A stretch of DNA of 64,000 nucleotides from Myxococcus xanthus (lineage in GTDB: Bacteria; Myxococcota; Myxococcia; Myxococcales; Myxococcaceae), in assembly GCF_900106535.1 (NCBI RefSeq), contig NZ_FNOH01000006.1, forward strand, positions 186,001 through 250,000, given 5' to 3'. Both the position numbers and the translations under genes were made by a program. The notes beneath the pieces are model-generated. The model ran no database searches and was not told the origin of the DNA. It worked only from the letters and a program-made list of their open reading frames with translations. Numbering within the stretch: position 1 is the first letter of the stretch; the number at the start of each line of letters is the position of its first letter. Positions 55,794 to 64,000 of the stretch are shown here, in pieces.

Positions 55794-56822
55794 TCAGGTG
55801 TTCTCGCGCAGCTCCGCCAGCCGGCCCTTGGTGCCAGGCAGGCTCTGGGGCGGCATCTTCCCGTAGATGTGCTGCACCGTCTCGGAGAGCGTCTCCTGGA
55901 TGTCGCGCGCGCGGAAGCCGAGCTCGGCCTCCGCCTTGGATGCGTCCAGCCAGAACCAGTGCTCGCCGATGTCGATTTCCTGCGGGTCCAGCGTCGGCGT
56001 GGTGCCGCGCACCTTGGCCCAGCGCTCCAGCAGCTTCCCGCCGAGCACGTTGACCTTGGAGGGGAGCTTCAGCTTCGGCGCGGGCACGCCCGACAGGCGC
56101 TCCAGCCGCTGGAAGAAGTCCTTCATGGACAGATTCACCCCCATGAGGTGACGGCCGTACACCTCGCCCCGGGTGAGCGCCTGGACGAAGGCGTCCGCCG
56201 CGTCGCGCGCGTCCACGAAGGAGATGCCGCCGCCCGGCATGGCCGGAATCTCGCGGTTGAGGAACTTCACCACCGTCCATGTGGAGGACAGCCGGTCATC
56301 CCCGGGCCCCATCAGCAGGCTGGGGTTGAGCACCACCAGGGGAATCTCGTGCTTGCGGCAGTATGCGAGCGCCAGCTTCTCCTCGTAGATTTTCGACAGG
56401 TAGTAGGGCCACTGGCCCACCACCGTAATCGGGTAGTCGGCGCTCTCGTCGCGGACGTGCGCCTCCTTCGACACCGCGATGGTGCCGGAGGTGGAGGCCA
56501 GCACCACGCGCTTCACGCCGGCCTCGCGCACGTCCCGCAGCAGCTCGCGCGTGCTGTCCACGTGCAGCTCGAACATCTTCCGCGCGTCCTTCGGCTGGAA
56601 GGAGACGAGCCCCGCCAGGTGGTAGACGGCGTCCACGCCCTCCAGCGCGCGGCGCACCGCGTCCCGGTTCTTCAAGTCACCGGGGACGTACTCCGTGCCC
56701 GCGTAGGGGGCGCCCGAAGGCCGCGAGCGGCCGATGAGCCGCACCTCGTGGCCCGCCGCCACCAGCCTGGGCACCAGGTGCGTGCCCAGAAAGCCCGTGC
56801 CTCCCGTCACCAGCAGCTTCAC
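55794..56822 (-). CDS. Extended SDR (NAD-dependent epimerase/3-beta-HSD-like), ether-lipid operon
   Basis: 342 residues. TGGTGFLGTHLVPRL binds NAD, and the catalytic YYLSK is present near residue 145. The closest relatives act on 3-beta-hydroxy-sterol/isoprenoid or 2-alkyl-3-oxoalkanoate substrates. The ATG overlaps the ElbD stop by 4 bases, so the two are coupled. By position it would be the fifth gene of the five-gene elb ether-lipid cluster reported from Myxococcus (elbE by order); I infer this only from order. Confidence 0.85.
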   Translation of the reverse strand: MKLLVTGGTGFLGTHLVPRLVAAGHEVRLIGRSRPSGAPYAGTEYVPGDLKNRDAVRRALEGVDAVYHLAGLVSFQPKDARKMFELHVDSTRELLRDVREAGVKRVVLASTSGTIAVSKEAHVRDESADYPITVVGQWPYYLSKIYEEKLALAYCRKHEIPLVVLNPSLLMGPGDDRLSSTWTVVKFLNREIPAMPGGGISFVDARDAADAFVQALTRGEVYGRHLMGVNLSMKDFFQRLERLSGVPAPKLKLPSKVNVLGGKLLERWAKVRGTTPTLDPQEIDIGEHWFWLDASKAEAELGFRARDIQETLSETVQHIYGKMPPQSLPGTKGRLAELRENT

Positions 56823-59800
56823 GAGTCCTTCCCTTCCGTGGACGTGGACGCGCGGGGACTGGCCCCGGCCGGAGGCAGGTCCACGCGCTCCAGGTTCAGC
56901 ACCCGGCCGTCGCGCAGCGCCCGCATGGAGTCCTCGGCGATGCGCGTGACGTAGCGGTATCCCTCCGAGCGCGCCATGCCCTGCACCCGCGTGCGCAGGT
57001 CCGCGTGGCCCAGCGCCGGACCGATGTTCACCCGCAGGGGCGTCTTCGTCTTGGGCAGCACGCTGCCCTTGGGCAGCGCGTCGAAGGCGCCGCCGATGTA
57101 CAGCGGCAGCACGTCCATGTTGAAGGTGAGCGCCAGGTAGCCCAGCGTGGACTTGAACTCCATCAGCTCACCGGTGGTGGAGCGCGTGCCCTCCGGGAAG
57201 ATGAGGACGTTGAAGCCCTGACGCAGCGCCTCGCCCGCCATCCGCAGCGACTCGCGCAGCGAGCCCTGCCGTTCAATGGGGATCAGGTTGGTGAAGTTCT
57301 CGAACCAGGCGCGCTTGAGCGGCGTGTTGAAGAAGTAGTCGCGCGCCGCCAGGGACACCAGTCGCTCGCCCTGGTCACCCAGCGCCACGCGGACCAGGCC
57401 CGCGTCCAGGTGGCTGGAGTGGTTGGCGATGACGAGGAAGTTGCGGTTCTGCGGGATGAAGGACTTGCCCGTCACCTTCACGTCGAACACGCCGCCGTAG
57501 AGCACCTTCTGCCCGAAGGACAAGAGCTGACGGCCCACGTCCGCCACCACGTCGGGCACCGGAATCTCCACCTCTTCCGCGCGCTCGTTCTCCTTGGAGA
57601 TCTCCTTCGCGCGCGTCTCCACCGTGGGGCGCTTGCCGGAGGACGCCACCACCTTGCGCAGGTCCTCCACTGTCTGCACCTGCGTCAGGTCCTCCACTGC
57701 GGGCAGCGGCACGCCGGCGGCCTCCAGCGCGGAGGACAGCTCGGTGAGCATCAGCGAGTCGAAGCCGAGGTCCCCGCTGAGCAGCGCGTCCGGACGCACG
57801 TCGGACACCGGCCGGTGGCTGACGTCCGCGATGAGCGGGAAGAGCCAGTCCGCGATGCCACCCGTGGTGGGGTTGGCCGCCTTCTCGCGCGCCTTGCTGG
57901 CGCTGGCCGCCATGCGCTCCTGGCGCTTGAGCTCCTCCACCACCTGCTTGCGCTTCACGCTGCGCTTGGCGGTGCGGGGCAGCTCGCCGTCCCACAGGCG
58001 CAGCACCTTCACGCGCCGGTAGAAGGGCATGCCCGCGCTCACCTTGCGGAAGTGCTCCTCCAACTCGCGGCGCACTTCCTCGCGTGGGCGGTCCGCGTAG
58101 TCGGGCACGCACAGGCACGCCACCTTCTCACCGCCCGCGTCGTCGGGCAGGCCGACGATGGACAGCTCCTTGATGTGCGTGTGGTCCTGGTACAGCTCCT
58201 CCAACTCGTCCGGGTAGATGTTCTTCCCGTTGTGGTCGATGATGACGTCCTTCGCGCGGCCCACCAGGTACAGGTGGCCCTCCGCGTCCAGACGTCCCAG
58301 GTCGCCCGTGTGGAGCCAGCCGTCCTTGAGCACCGCCTCGGTGGCCTCGCGGTCGCCGAAGTAGCCGGGCATGACGTTGGGGCCCTTGGCCAGCACTTCA
58401 CCCAACCCGTCGTTGTCCGGATTGAGGATGCGCAGCTCGATGCCGGGCAGCGCGCGGCCCACCGTACCGGGCTGGCGCTTGTTGCCGGGCTTCGTCACCG
58501 CCAGCACCGGCGCGGCCTCCGTCAGGCCGTAGCCCTCCGTGATGTTGAAGCCCAGCTCGTGGAAGGCCTTGTGCACGTCGTCCGGCAGCGCCGAGCCGCC
58601 CGACACGATGACCTTGATACGCCCGCCGAACTTGCGGTGCACCGGCCAGAACAGCAGCTTGCCCAGGTTGATGTTGTTGCGGTTGCGCAGCTCGCCGTGG
58701 GTGGCCATCAGCGCCTTGAGCGCCTGTTCGATGAACGGCGGGCGGCTGGCGAACTCCTGCGTAATCTTGCGATGCAAGAGCTGCCACAGCGCCGGCACGC
58801 CCACCATGGCGGTGATGCGGCCCGTCTCGAACACCTCGCCCAGCCGGTCCGACGTCAGCTCGTCGATGTAGGTGATTTCCGCCCCGCGCCAGAACGGGGT
58901 GAGGAAGCCGGCGGCGAACTCGAAGGTGTGGTGCAGCGGCAGGACGGACAGCACGCCGTCGCCCACGCCGATGTCGAAGGTCCCCGCCAGCTTCGCCACC
59001 AGCGCGGCGAAGTTCCGGTGGGTGAGCATGACGCCCTTGGGCGTGCCCGTGGTGCCGGAGGTGAAGATGATGCTGGCCAGGTCATCCGCCGCGGCGGACC
59101 TGCGCACTGGCCCGATGCGGTCCGGGTGCGCCGGGTCGCCTGTCATCGCCTCCGCGAGGCTGGCCACGGTGACGCCGTCACCCAGCGCGGCGAAGAGGCC
59201 GGGGAAGTCCCGGGCCGCGTCCTCGGAGACGAGGCACGCGCGCGCGTCCGCCCGGCGGGCGATGTTGACGAGCTCCGCCTCGCTCAAGCCCGGGTCCACC
59301 GGAACGACGGTGGCGCCCGCGCGCAGGATGCCGAAGTAGCTGATGCCCCACTCGGGCCGGTTCTCCGACACCAGCAGCACGCGGTCGCCGTGCTTGATGC
59401 CCGCGGCCAGCAGGAAGCTGCCCACGCGCGCGGCATAGCGGTGCACCTCGCCGTAGGTGAAGCGCTCCTCCTTCTCGCCCGCCACCATGCGGAAGGCCAC
59501 GCGGTGCCGGTACGCATGCACCGTGGCTTCCATCAACTCCAGCAGGTCGCGGTGCGCGGGGATGACGGTGCGCTTCTCGCGCTCCGACTCCATGCCCGGG
59601 AACACCCACTTCTCCAGGCCAGGGAGGTGTGTCCCCAGGAAGTACTCGCGCCAGTCGATGTGCTCCGGGTCCCAGGGCACCTTCAGCCGGTCCGCGTGCG
59701 CCATGCGCGCATACACGGAGCGGGTGTTGTCGCAGCGGAAGACGTAGCGGTTCTCGTAGAGGAAGGGGAGGAACAGCTCCGTCAGGGCGATGATGCCCTG

Positions 59801-61231
59801 GGCGTTGTCGTCCACCTCGTCCAGCGACACCTTCGCCTTGTCCAGCATGGCCTGGACGGCCGGGGCGCCCCACGCGGGACGCACCTCGTCGATGGCCTTC
59901 TTCAGGAAGCGCGCGCCGCGCGACAGCATGGGCGCGCTGAACAGCTCGAACTCCTTCTTGCTGACCGGCTGCGGCTCGACGCGCGAGCGCAGCTTGTTCA
60001 TCAGCGCGTTGCCGGACTCGCGGTTGCGGTAGTAGCGCCGCCGGTACAGGCCCACCAGCTCCACGGAGCGGCCGGCGTAGAAGGGATTCATATCGCCGGA
60101 GGCGAGCTGGTAGATGCGCCGCTCCTCCACGTCCATGGCATGCGCGGTGATGCCGATGGTGGCGCCCGCCACCTGGTCCACCGGGATGATGTCCAGGATG
60201 GTGTTCTCGCCCGCGGGGATGCCGCCGGGGCCCTTGATGCCCGCGAAGGCCAGGGGCGCGGAGGTGGTGAAGCCCTCGTTCCAGCCGGGGAAGGGGAAGT
60301 GCCGCGCGCTCTCCACGATGGAGGGCCGGACGATGGAGTAGCGCAGGCCCGGCGTGGCCGCGAGCACCTGCTCGCCCAGGGACTTGGTGTACGTGTACGT
60401 GTTGGGCCAGCCCCAGTGGGCGGCGCGCTCCATGCCGGCGCGCACCAGCTCGCCGCTGAGCCACAGCTTGCGCTCACGGCCCACCGCCAGCCGCAGCGTC
60501 TTCTCGTCGTTGGGGTCGCGGCCTTCTTCCTCCAGCCGGTCCAACGCCTTCTTGCGGAAGGTGGACGTGAGGGCCCGGTCCTCGGCCTGCTCGCGCAGCC
60601 GCGCGACGATGCGCGCCGCGTCCTGCAGTTCCTGCTCCAGGCTGAAGTCGCGGCCGTCCATCTCCTCCCGCTTGGGGAAGTAGCCGCGAACCTCCTCGTC
60701 CTCGAAGACGAGCCCGCTGCGGTTGCCGGCCACGAAGGCCGTGGACATGTGAATCAGCGGGACGGACCAGCGCACCGCCAGCGCCGCGGCGAACTTCAGG
60801 CCGTGGGTGTTGACGTTGAGGCCCACCTCCAGCGACGGGTTGAAGGACACCAGACCGGCGCAGTTGATGAACGCGTGCACCTTGCCGGTGAGCGCCTCCA
60901 CCTGGGGCTCTTCCAGGCCCATCCACGGGTCGGTGATGTCGCCGTCCAGCACCTCCACCTTCTGGCGGATGAAGGCCAGCGCGCCTTCATCCCCCAGGCT
61001 GTCTCGCAGCGGCTGGAAGGGCTCACTGGTGGCGACCTTGTCGAAGAAGCGGCGCTCGGCGGACGCGGCGCTGCCCTTGCGGACCAGCACGTACACCTTG
61101 TCCAGGTCCTGCCCGTAGCGGGTCAGCAGCATGGACAGCGTCACCTTGCCCACGAAGCCGGTGGCGCCCGCGAAGAGCAGGCGCTTGCCGGTGAAGGTCT
61201 GGGTGACGTTCAGCTCGGGAAGGGCGGCCAT
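56819..61231 (-). CDS. elbD: ElbD-type multidomain fatty-acyl reductase/ligase/ACP/acyltransferase
   Basis: 1470 residues. (1) N-terminal fatty-acyl reductase/thioester-reductase with GATGFVGKVTL near residue 20. (2) AMP-dependent acyl-ligase with TSGTTGTPKGVML (~720), YGLTEAAP and LVGRAKDVIIDHNGKNIYP. (3) Acyl-carrier domain with LGFDSLMLTEL (~1155). (4) PlsC-type acyltransferase with NHSSHLDAG (~1270) and FPEGTRS (~1345). This matches ElbD, reported for ether-lipid (plasmalogen-type) synthesis in Myxococcus fruiting-body development. Predicted to activate, carry, reduce and transfer fatty acyl groups. ATG 61231 after GTGAGGA. The stop of the preceding gene lies 9 bases upstream. Confidence 0.88.
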   Translation of the reverse strand: MAALPELNVTQTFTGKRLLFAGATGFVGKVTLSMLLTRYGQDLDKVYVLVRKGSAASAERRFFDKVATSEPFQPLRDSLGDEGALAFIRQKVEVLDGDITDPWMGLEEPQVEALTGKVHAFINCAGLVSFNPSLEVGLNVNTHGLKFAAALAVRWSVPLIHMSTAFVAGNRSGLVFEDEEVRGYFPKREEMDGRDFSLEQELQDAARIVARLREQAEDRALTSTFRKKALDRLEEEGRDPNDEKTLRLAVGRERKLWLSGELVRAGMERAAHWGWPNTYTYTKSLGEQVLAATPGLRYSIVRPSIVESARHFPFPGWNEGFTTSAPLAFAGIKGPGGIPAGENTILDIIPVDQVAGATIGITAHAMDVEERRIYQLASGDMNPFYAGRSVELVGLYRRRYYRNRESGNALMNKLRSRVEPQPVSKKEFELFSAPMLSRGARFLKKAIDEVRPAWGAPAVQAMLDKAKVSLDEVDDNAQGIIALTELFLPFLYENRYVFRCDNTRSVYARMAHADRLKVPWDPEHIDWREYFLGTHLPGLEKWVFPGMESEREKRTVIPAHRDLLELMEATVHAYRHRVAFRMVAGEKEERFTYGEVHRYAARVGSFLLAAGIKHGDRVLLVSENRPEWGISYFGILRAGATVVPVDPGLSEAELVNIARRADARACLVSEDAARDFPGLFAALGDGVTVASLAEAMTGDPAHPDRIGPVRRSAAADDLASIIFTSGTTGTPKGVMLTHRNFAALVAKLAGTFDIGVGDGVLSVLPLHHTFEFAAGFLTPFWRGAEITYIDELTSDRLGEVFETGRITAMVGVPALWQLLHRKITQEFASRPPFIEQALKALMATHGELRNRNNINLGKLLFWPVHRKFGGRIKVIVSGGSALPDDVHKAFHELGFNITEGYGLTEAAPVLAVTKPGNKRQPGTVGRALPGIELRILNPDNDGLGEVLAKGPNVMPGYFGDREATEAVLKDGWLHTGDLGRLDAEGHLYLVGRAKDVIIDHNGKNIYPDELEELYQDHTHIKELSIVGLPDDAGGEKVACLCVPDYADRPREEVRRELEEHFRKVSAGMPFYRRVKVLRLWDGELPRTAKRSVKRKQVVEELKRQERMAASASKAREKAANPTTGGIADWLFPLIADVSHRPVSDVRPDALLSGDLGFDSLMLTELSSALEAAGVPLPAVEDLTQVQTVEDLRKVVASSGKRPTVETRAKEISKENERAEEVEIPVPDVVADVGRQLLSFGQKVLYGGVFDVKVTGKSFIPQNRNFLVIANHSSHLDAGLVRVALGDQGERLVSLAARDYFFNTPLKRAWFENFTNLIPIERQGSLRESLRMAGEALRQGFNVLIFPEGTRSTTGELMEFKSTLGYLALTFNMDVLPLYIGGAFDALPKGSVLPKTKTPLRVNIGPALGHADLRTRVQGMARSEGYRYVTRIAEDSMRALRDGRVLNLERVDLPPAGASPRASTSTEGKDS

Positions 61232-61239
61232 GGGCGTCC

Positions 61240-62850
61240 TCACTTCACATCCACCATCACCGTGGGCGCGATGCGCAGCAGGCTGATGGTGGCCGAGCGG
61301 CCCATGAACCCGCGAGCCTCTTCAATGGCCTCGGTGAGCGTGTCGGTGCGGTCCCAGCCCATCAGGGCGGGGACATGGTTGTTCTCCGCGCCCGCGACAA
61401 TGACCTTGCCTACGTGCTGGCGGCCATTCTCGCCCCAGTACCACATGTAGAAGGGGTGCACGCCGTGGTAGGCGTTGCCCTTGCGGTACAGGTGCACGTA
61501 GCTGGGGTTCTCCGCGAACTCGCGCTCGTACTTGTGCTCCAGCTTCATGGAGTCGCGCGTCTCCGGCAGCAGCCGGTGGAAGAACTCGATGTAGCTGGGG
61601 TGGTGCTCCGGGTCGAACTCGTCGTAGGCCGGGTGCAGCAGGATGAGCACGCCGCCCTTCTTCACCAGCGGCACACCGCGGTTCAGGTTGTAGAAGTAGC
61701 CCAGCCCCATCACCTGCACCAGCAGCGGGTTGAGGATGGAGTTGACGCTGTACGGGGAGATGAACGGGATGGGGAAGATGACGATGTCGCTCTGTCCCTC
61801 CACCGGCACCACGTACTGCTTGTAGCTCGTCTCCAGCGTCTTCGCGTGCGTGGGCTCCGTGGCTCCGGCGTAGACGCCCGTGACGTCGTAGGGCGCGGGG
61901 ACGGAGTTGAGCACCTTGCGCGCCGCCGCGCGCGGCAGCTTGGACAGCGCGAAGCGCATGGCCTGGAACTTCAGCCGGTCCGCCTCCGTGTAGTCCTCTT
62001 CCTTCTTCGCCAGGAAGTCGGTGGGGCCGCCGAACATGCGGTTGTTCAGCGCCGTCTCGATGTGGAAGACCTTCAGGTGCTTGTCGATGTTGCGCCCGAT
62101 GCGCTCGTTGCTCTTGTAGAGCGCGCTCGTCTTCGGCTCCATATAGCTGTCGGAGGCGCGGATGGTCTTCGGGTTGTGGTGGTGCCGCAGCGACGCGTAG
62201 TTGGACACGCCGGTGCCCATGGACTTGTGCCCGCCGTTCATGGGCACGAAGTTCACGTTCACGTAGACGATGAGGTCGCTCTCCGCCACGCGGCGGTTCA
62301 CCGACACCTCTTCACCGTGGGACGTGCGCTCCAGCGCGACCATCCCGTCCGGGTCCTCGGCGTCGTGGTTGTAGTAGCGGTCCGGGTAGTAGGCGTCGAA
62401 GATCTTCTCGCCCACCATGCGCTTCATCTCGCCTTCCGTCATCCGGCGGTGCAGGGCGTTGGCGATGATGAGGTGCACGTCGTCCACGCCGCTGTCGGCG
62501 GCCAGCTCCAGGACGATTTCCAGGATGGTCTGCCGCACGTCCGGCGTGACCATGGGCGGCAGCGGCACGCTGATGTCGTCGATGACGCACGTCAGGCGCA
62601 TGCCCGGCTTGAGGAGCGCGTGCAGCGGCTCCATGCCCTCCGGGTTGTTGATGGCGTAGCGGATGGCGGCCTTGACGTTGGGCACGCCGGCCAGGGGCGG
62701 GCGCGGGAAGATGACGCGCGTGCCGACCGGAAGGTCTTCCTGCAGGAAGTTCTCACCGTGGAACAGCACGCGCGGGGGGCTGCCCTTCTCGGTGATGACG
62801 ACCTGGCTTTCCTCGTCGTACAGCTTCTGGAGCGTCTTGAACGGGCGCAT
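61240..62850 (-). CDS. LarA-N-domain (DUF2088) protein, ether-lipid operon
   Basis: 536 residues. The N-terminal half resembles the nickel-pincer racemase LarA N-terminal domain: [14 protein letters not shown], a [15 protein letters not shown] that mirrors the IILATGTHRP..T of LarA, and [15 protein letters not shown]. The C-terminal half is unrecognised. It is unlikely to be lactate racemase in this setting; an unknown step in ether-lipid synthesis is more likely. In the same operon, between the HAD gene and ElbD. Confidence 0.8.
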   Translation of the reverse strand: MRPFKTLQKLYDEESQVVITEKGSPPRVLFHGENFLQEDLPVGTRVIFPRPPLAGVPNVKAAIRYAINNPEGMEPLHALLKPGMRLTCVIDDISVPLPPMVTPDVRQTILEIVLELAADSGVDDVHLIIANALHRRMTEGEMKRMVGEKIFDAYYPDRYYNHDAEDPDGMVALERTSHGEEVSVNRRVAESDLIVYVNVNFVPMNGGHKSMGTGVSNYASLRHHHNPKTIRASDSYMEPKTSALYKSNERIGRNIDKHLKVFHIETALNNRMFGGPTDFLAKKEEDYTEADRLKFQAMRFALSKLPRAAARKVLNSVPAPYDVTGVYAGATEPTHAKTLETSYKQYVVPVEGQSDIVIFPIPFISPYSVNSILNPLLVQVMGLGYFYNLNRGVPLVKKGGVLILLHPAYDEFDPEHHPSYIEFFHRLLPETRDSMKLEHKYEREFAENPSYVHLYRKGNAYHGVHPFYMWYWGENGRQHVGKVIVAGAENNHVPALMGWDRTDTLTEAIEEARGFMGRSATISLLRIAPTVMVDVK

Positions 62851-62863
62851 GGCGTGGGGGCTC

Positions 62864-63529
62864 TTACTTGAGGTCGAGGATGGGCCAGTTGTAGGCGCGC
62901 GCGATGGAGCGCAGCCGCAGGTCCGGGTTCACCGCGGTGGGACGGCCCACCACCGCGAGCATCGCGTAGTCAGAGGCGCTGTCGGAGTAGCCGTGGCACT
63001 TGTCCAGCGACAGGCCTTCCTTGGTGCAGTAGGCGCGGATGGCGTTCGCCTTGTTCGCGCCTTCGATGATGGGCGGAATCACCTTGCCGGTCGCCTTGCC
63101 GCCCACGAACTGCATCTTGTTGGCGATCATGTCGTCGGCGCCCAGGTGGCGCGCCAGCGGGCGCATGGTGAAGTCCAGCGCGCCCGTGACGAGGACAATC
63201 TTGCAGCCGCTGCGGCGAGCCTGGTCGATGAGGTCCTGCGTCTGCTCGAAGAGGGCGGGCTGCAGCACGTCCTCGAACATGTCCTCGGCGATGGTGACCA
63301 GGCGGTCTTCGCTCAGGCCCGCGTAGTAGCGGTAGAAGAACTCGTTGAACGTCTTGCGGTCCACCGCGTCCATGACACCGAAGAGCGGCACGCTGAGGGC
63401 GGTGCTCAGGGTCCGCCCCGCGATGCCCAGGACGGAGCCGCGGTTCATCGCGTAGTACGCGTAGACGTGGACGACGTTCGTCTTCACGAGCGTCCCGTCG
63501 ACATCGAAGAAGGCAGCTTTCGAGGACAT
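62864..63529 (-). CDS. HAD-IB phosphatase (SerB-like), ether-lipid operon
   Basis: 221 residues. FFDVDGTLV gives the D-x-D-G-T-[LV] nucleophile at ~9-14, with VLVTGALDF (motif II), a conserved Lys ([10 protein letters not shown]), and [12 protein letters not shown] (motif III, S-D-S). Class IB members dephosphorylate serine phosphate, phosphatidyl-glycerol phosphate and related small molecules. Between the SDR at the window end and the LarA-like gene. ATG 63529 starts the conserved motif. Confidence 0.87.
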   Translation of the reverse strand: MSSKAAFFDVDGTLVKTNVVHVYAYYAMNRGSVLGIAGRTLSTALSVPLFGVMDAVDRKTFNEFFYRYYAGLSEDRLVTIAEDMFEDVLQPALFEQTQDLIDQARRSGCKIVLVTGALDFTMRPLARHLGADDMIANKMQFVGGKATGKVIPPIIEGANKANAIRAYCTKEGLSLDKCHGYSDSASDYAMLAVVGRPTAVNPDLRLRSIARAYNWPILDLK

Positions 63530-63619
63530 GGGGCTGCGGGCTTCCTGACACTTCGAGGGGGGGGAGGTCAATGATGCCGGGAGTTTGGCGTGCCTCCCGG
63601 CGGCTCGGGGGAGAAGGGG

Positions 63620-64000
63620 CTACAGCCAGCCCTGCTCCCGGTACCACTGCACGCTGCGACGGATGGAGTCCGCCAGGTCGCGCTGGGGGTGAAAGCCGAG
63701 CAGCCGCTCGGCCTTGGCCCCGGAGCACGTCCAGGCAGGCGCCAACAGTTGCTTCGCCATCTTCCGGCTCAGGGCCAGCTTGCGGCCCGTCAGTTGGGAC
63801 ACGCCGTCCGCCGCCGTGGCCATGGCCCGCAGTAGCGCGGGGGACACGCGCACGGTGCGGGGCGTCAGTCCCAGGGCCTGCGCGCCCAGGTCCTGCACCT
63901 TCTCCAAGGAGAGGGGCTCGCCGGGGCCCGCGCAGAAGAAGGCCTCACCGATGGCCGCCGGGTGGGTGGCCTGCAACAAGAGGATGTCCACCACGTCCTC
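63620..64000 (-). CDS. Extended SDR C-terminal part, cut by window end
   Basis: Only the last ~125 residues are in the window; the frame is open to base 64000. It has the substrate-domain features of 3-beta-HSD/epimerase proteins: FFCAGPGEPLSLEKV, then an ending with LGFHPQRDLADSIRRSVQWYREQGWL, typical for this family. The NAD-binding half is outside. By order it would be the first gene of the ether-lipid operon. The in-frame ATG at 63994 is internal and not the start. Confidence 0.7.
   Translation of the reverse strand, partial: EDVVDILLLQATHPAAIGEAFFCAGPGEPLSLEKVQDLGAQALGLTPRTVRVSPALLRAMATAADGVSQLTGRKLALSRKMAKQLLAPAWTCSGAKAERLLGFHPQRDLADSIRRSVQWYREQGWL

Noticed and set aside
57005..61450. 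Very long open frame opposite ElbD
   Set aside because: It is antisense to a gene with four clear domains, rich in Arg/His/Gln/Gly from reversed GC-biased codons, and has no recognisable motif. Similar frames oppose the kinase (7983-11225) and the helicase (44418-46544).

Overview
The window is very GC-rich, with strong G/C third-position bias and many long open antisense frames. Its gene content fits a myxobacterium of the Myxococcus type: a Ser/Thr kinase-TPR fusion, many lipoproteins, ECF sigma/anti-sigma pairs, and an ElbD-type multidomain ether-lipid enzyme known from Myxococcus and Stigmatella. The genus is inferred from gene families, not from a marker gene.

Layout. 1-7.8 kb is housekeeping: LolA, RimO, YajQ, RNase J and two unknown proteins. 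8-18.1 kb holds a kinase-TPR protein, a MaoC-like hydratase, a polysaccharide deacetylase, a ClpA/ClpB-like ATPase fused to a release-factor-2-like domain that has lost its GGQ, and a cytochrome c lipoprotein. 18.3-20.1 kb carries a tRNA with an 8/4 acceptor branch, an HNH nuclease gene, seven closely packed and partly abnormal tRNA genes, and a 52-residue small ORF. 20.2-27 kb is accessory: lipoproteins, a flavin monooxygenase, an IS21-type relic, a frameshifted reductase, tandem repeats and an AraC-like remnant. 27-34.7 kb has an E1-like/small beta-grasp-like pair, a subtilase, endonuclease V and a GMC oxidoreductase.

34.6-39 kb is the most interesting part. All on the minus strand lie a Ro60-like (Rsr, TROVE plus VWA) protein, a metallophosphatase, a JAMM-motif protein, an unknown protein, and two non-coding RNAs that look like YrlA-type bacterial Y RNAs. 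Each RNA has a circularly permuted tRNA-like module (T-arm, acceptor hairpin, D-arm) inside a terminal stem whose 5' and 3' elements (12 nt each) are identical in the two RNAs. An RtcB RNA ligase lies 13 kb away.

39-50 kb holds two ECF sigma/anti-sigma pairs, PcrA/UvrD, a beta-propeller lipoprotein, adenosine deaminase and an SDR. 50-55.6 kb holds RtcB, a small membrane protein, a GNAT enzyme, GlgC and an FHA-GGDEF diguanylate cyclase. 55.8-64 kb is a minus-strand operon around ElbD, cut by the window end.

Together the Clp-RF2 fusion, the abnormal tRNAs, Rsr, the Y RNAs and RtcB put several RNA or translation quality-control functions in one 64 kb window. Any functional link among them is inference.
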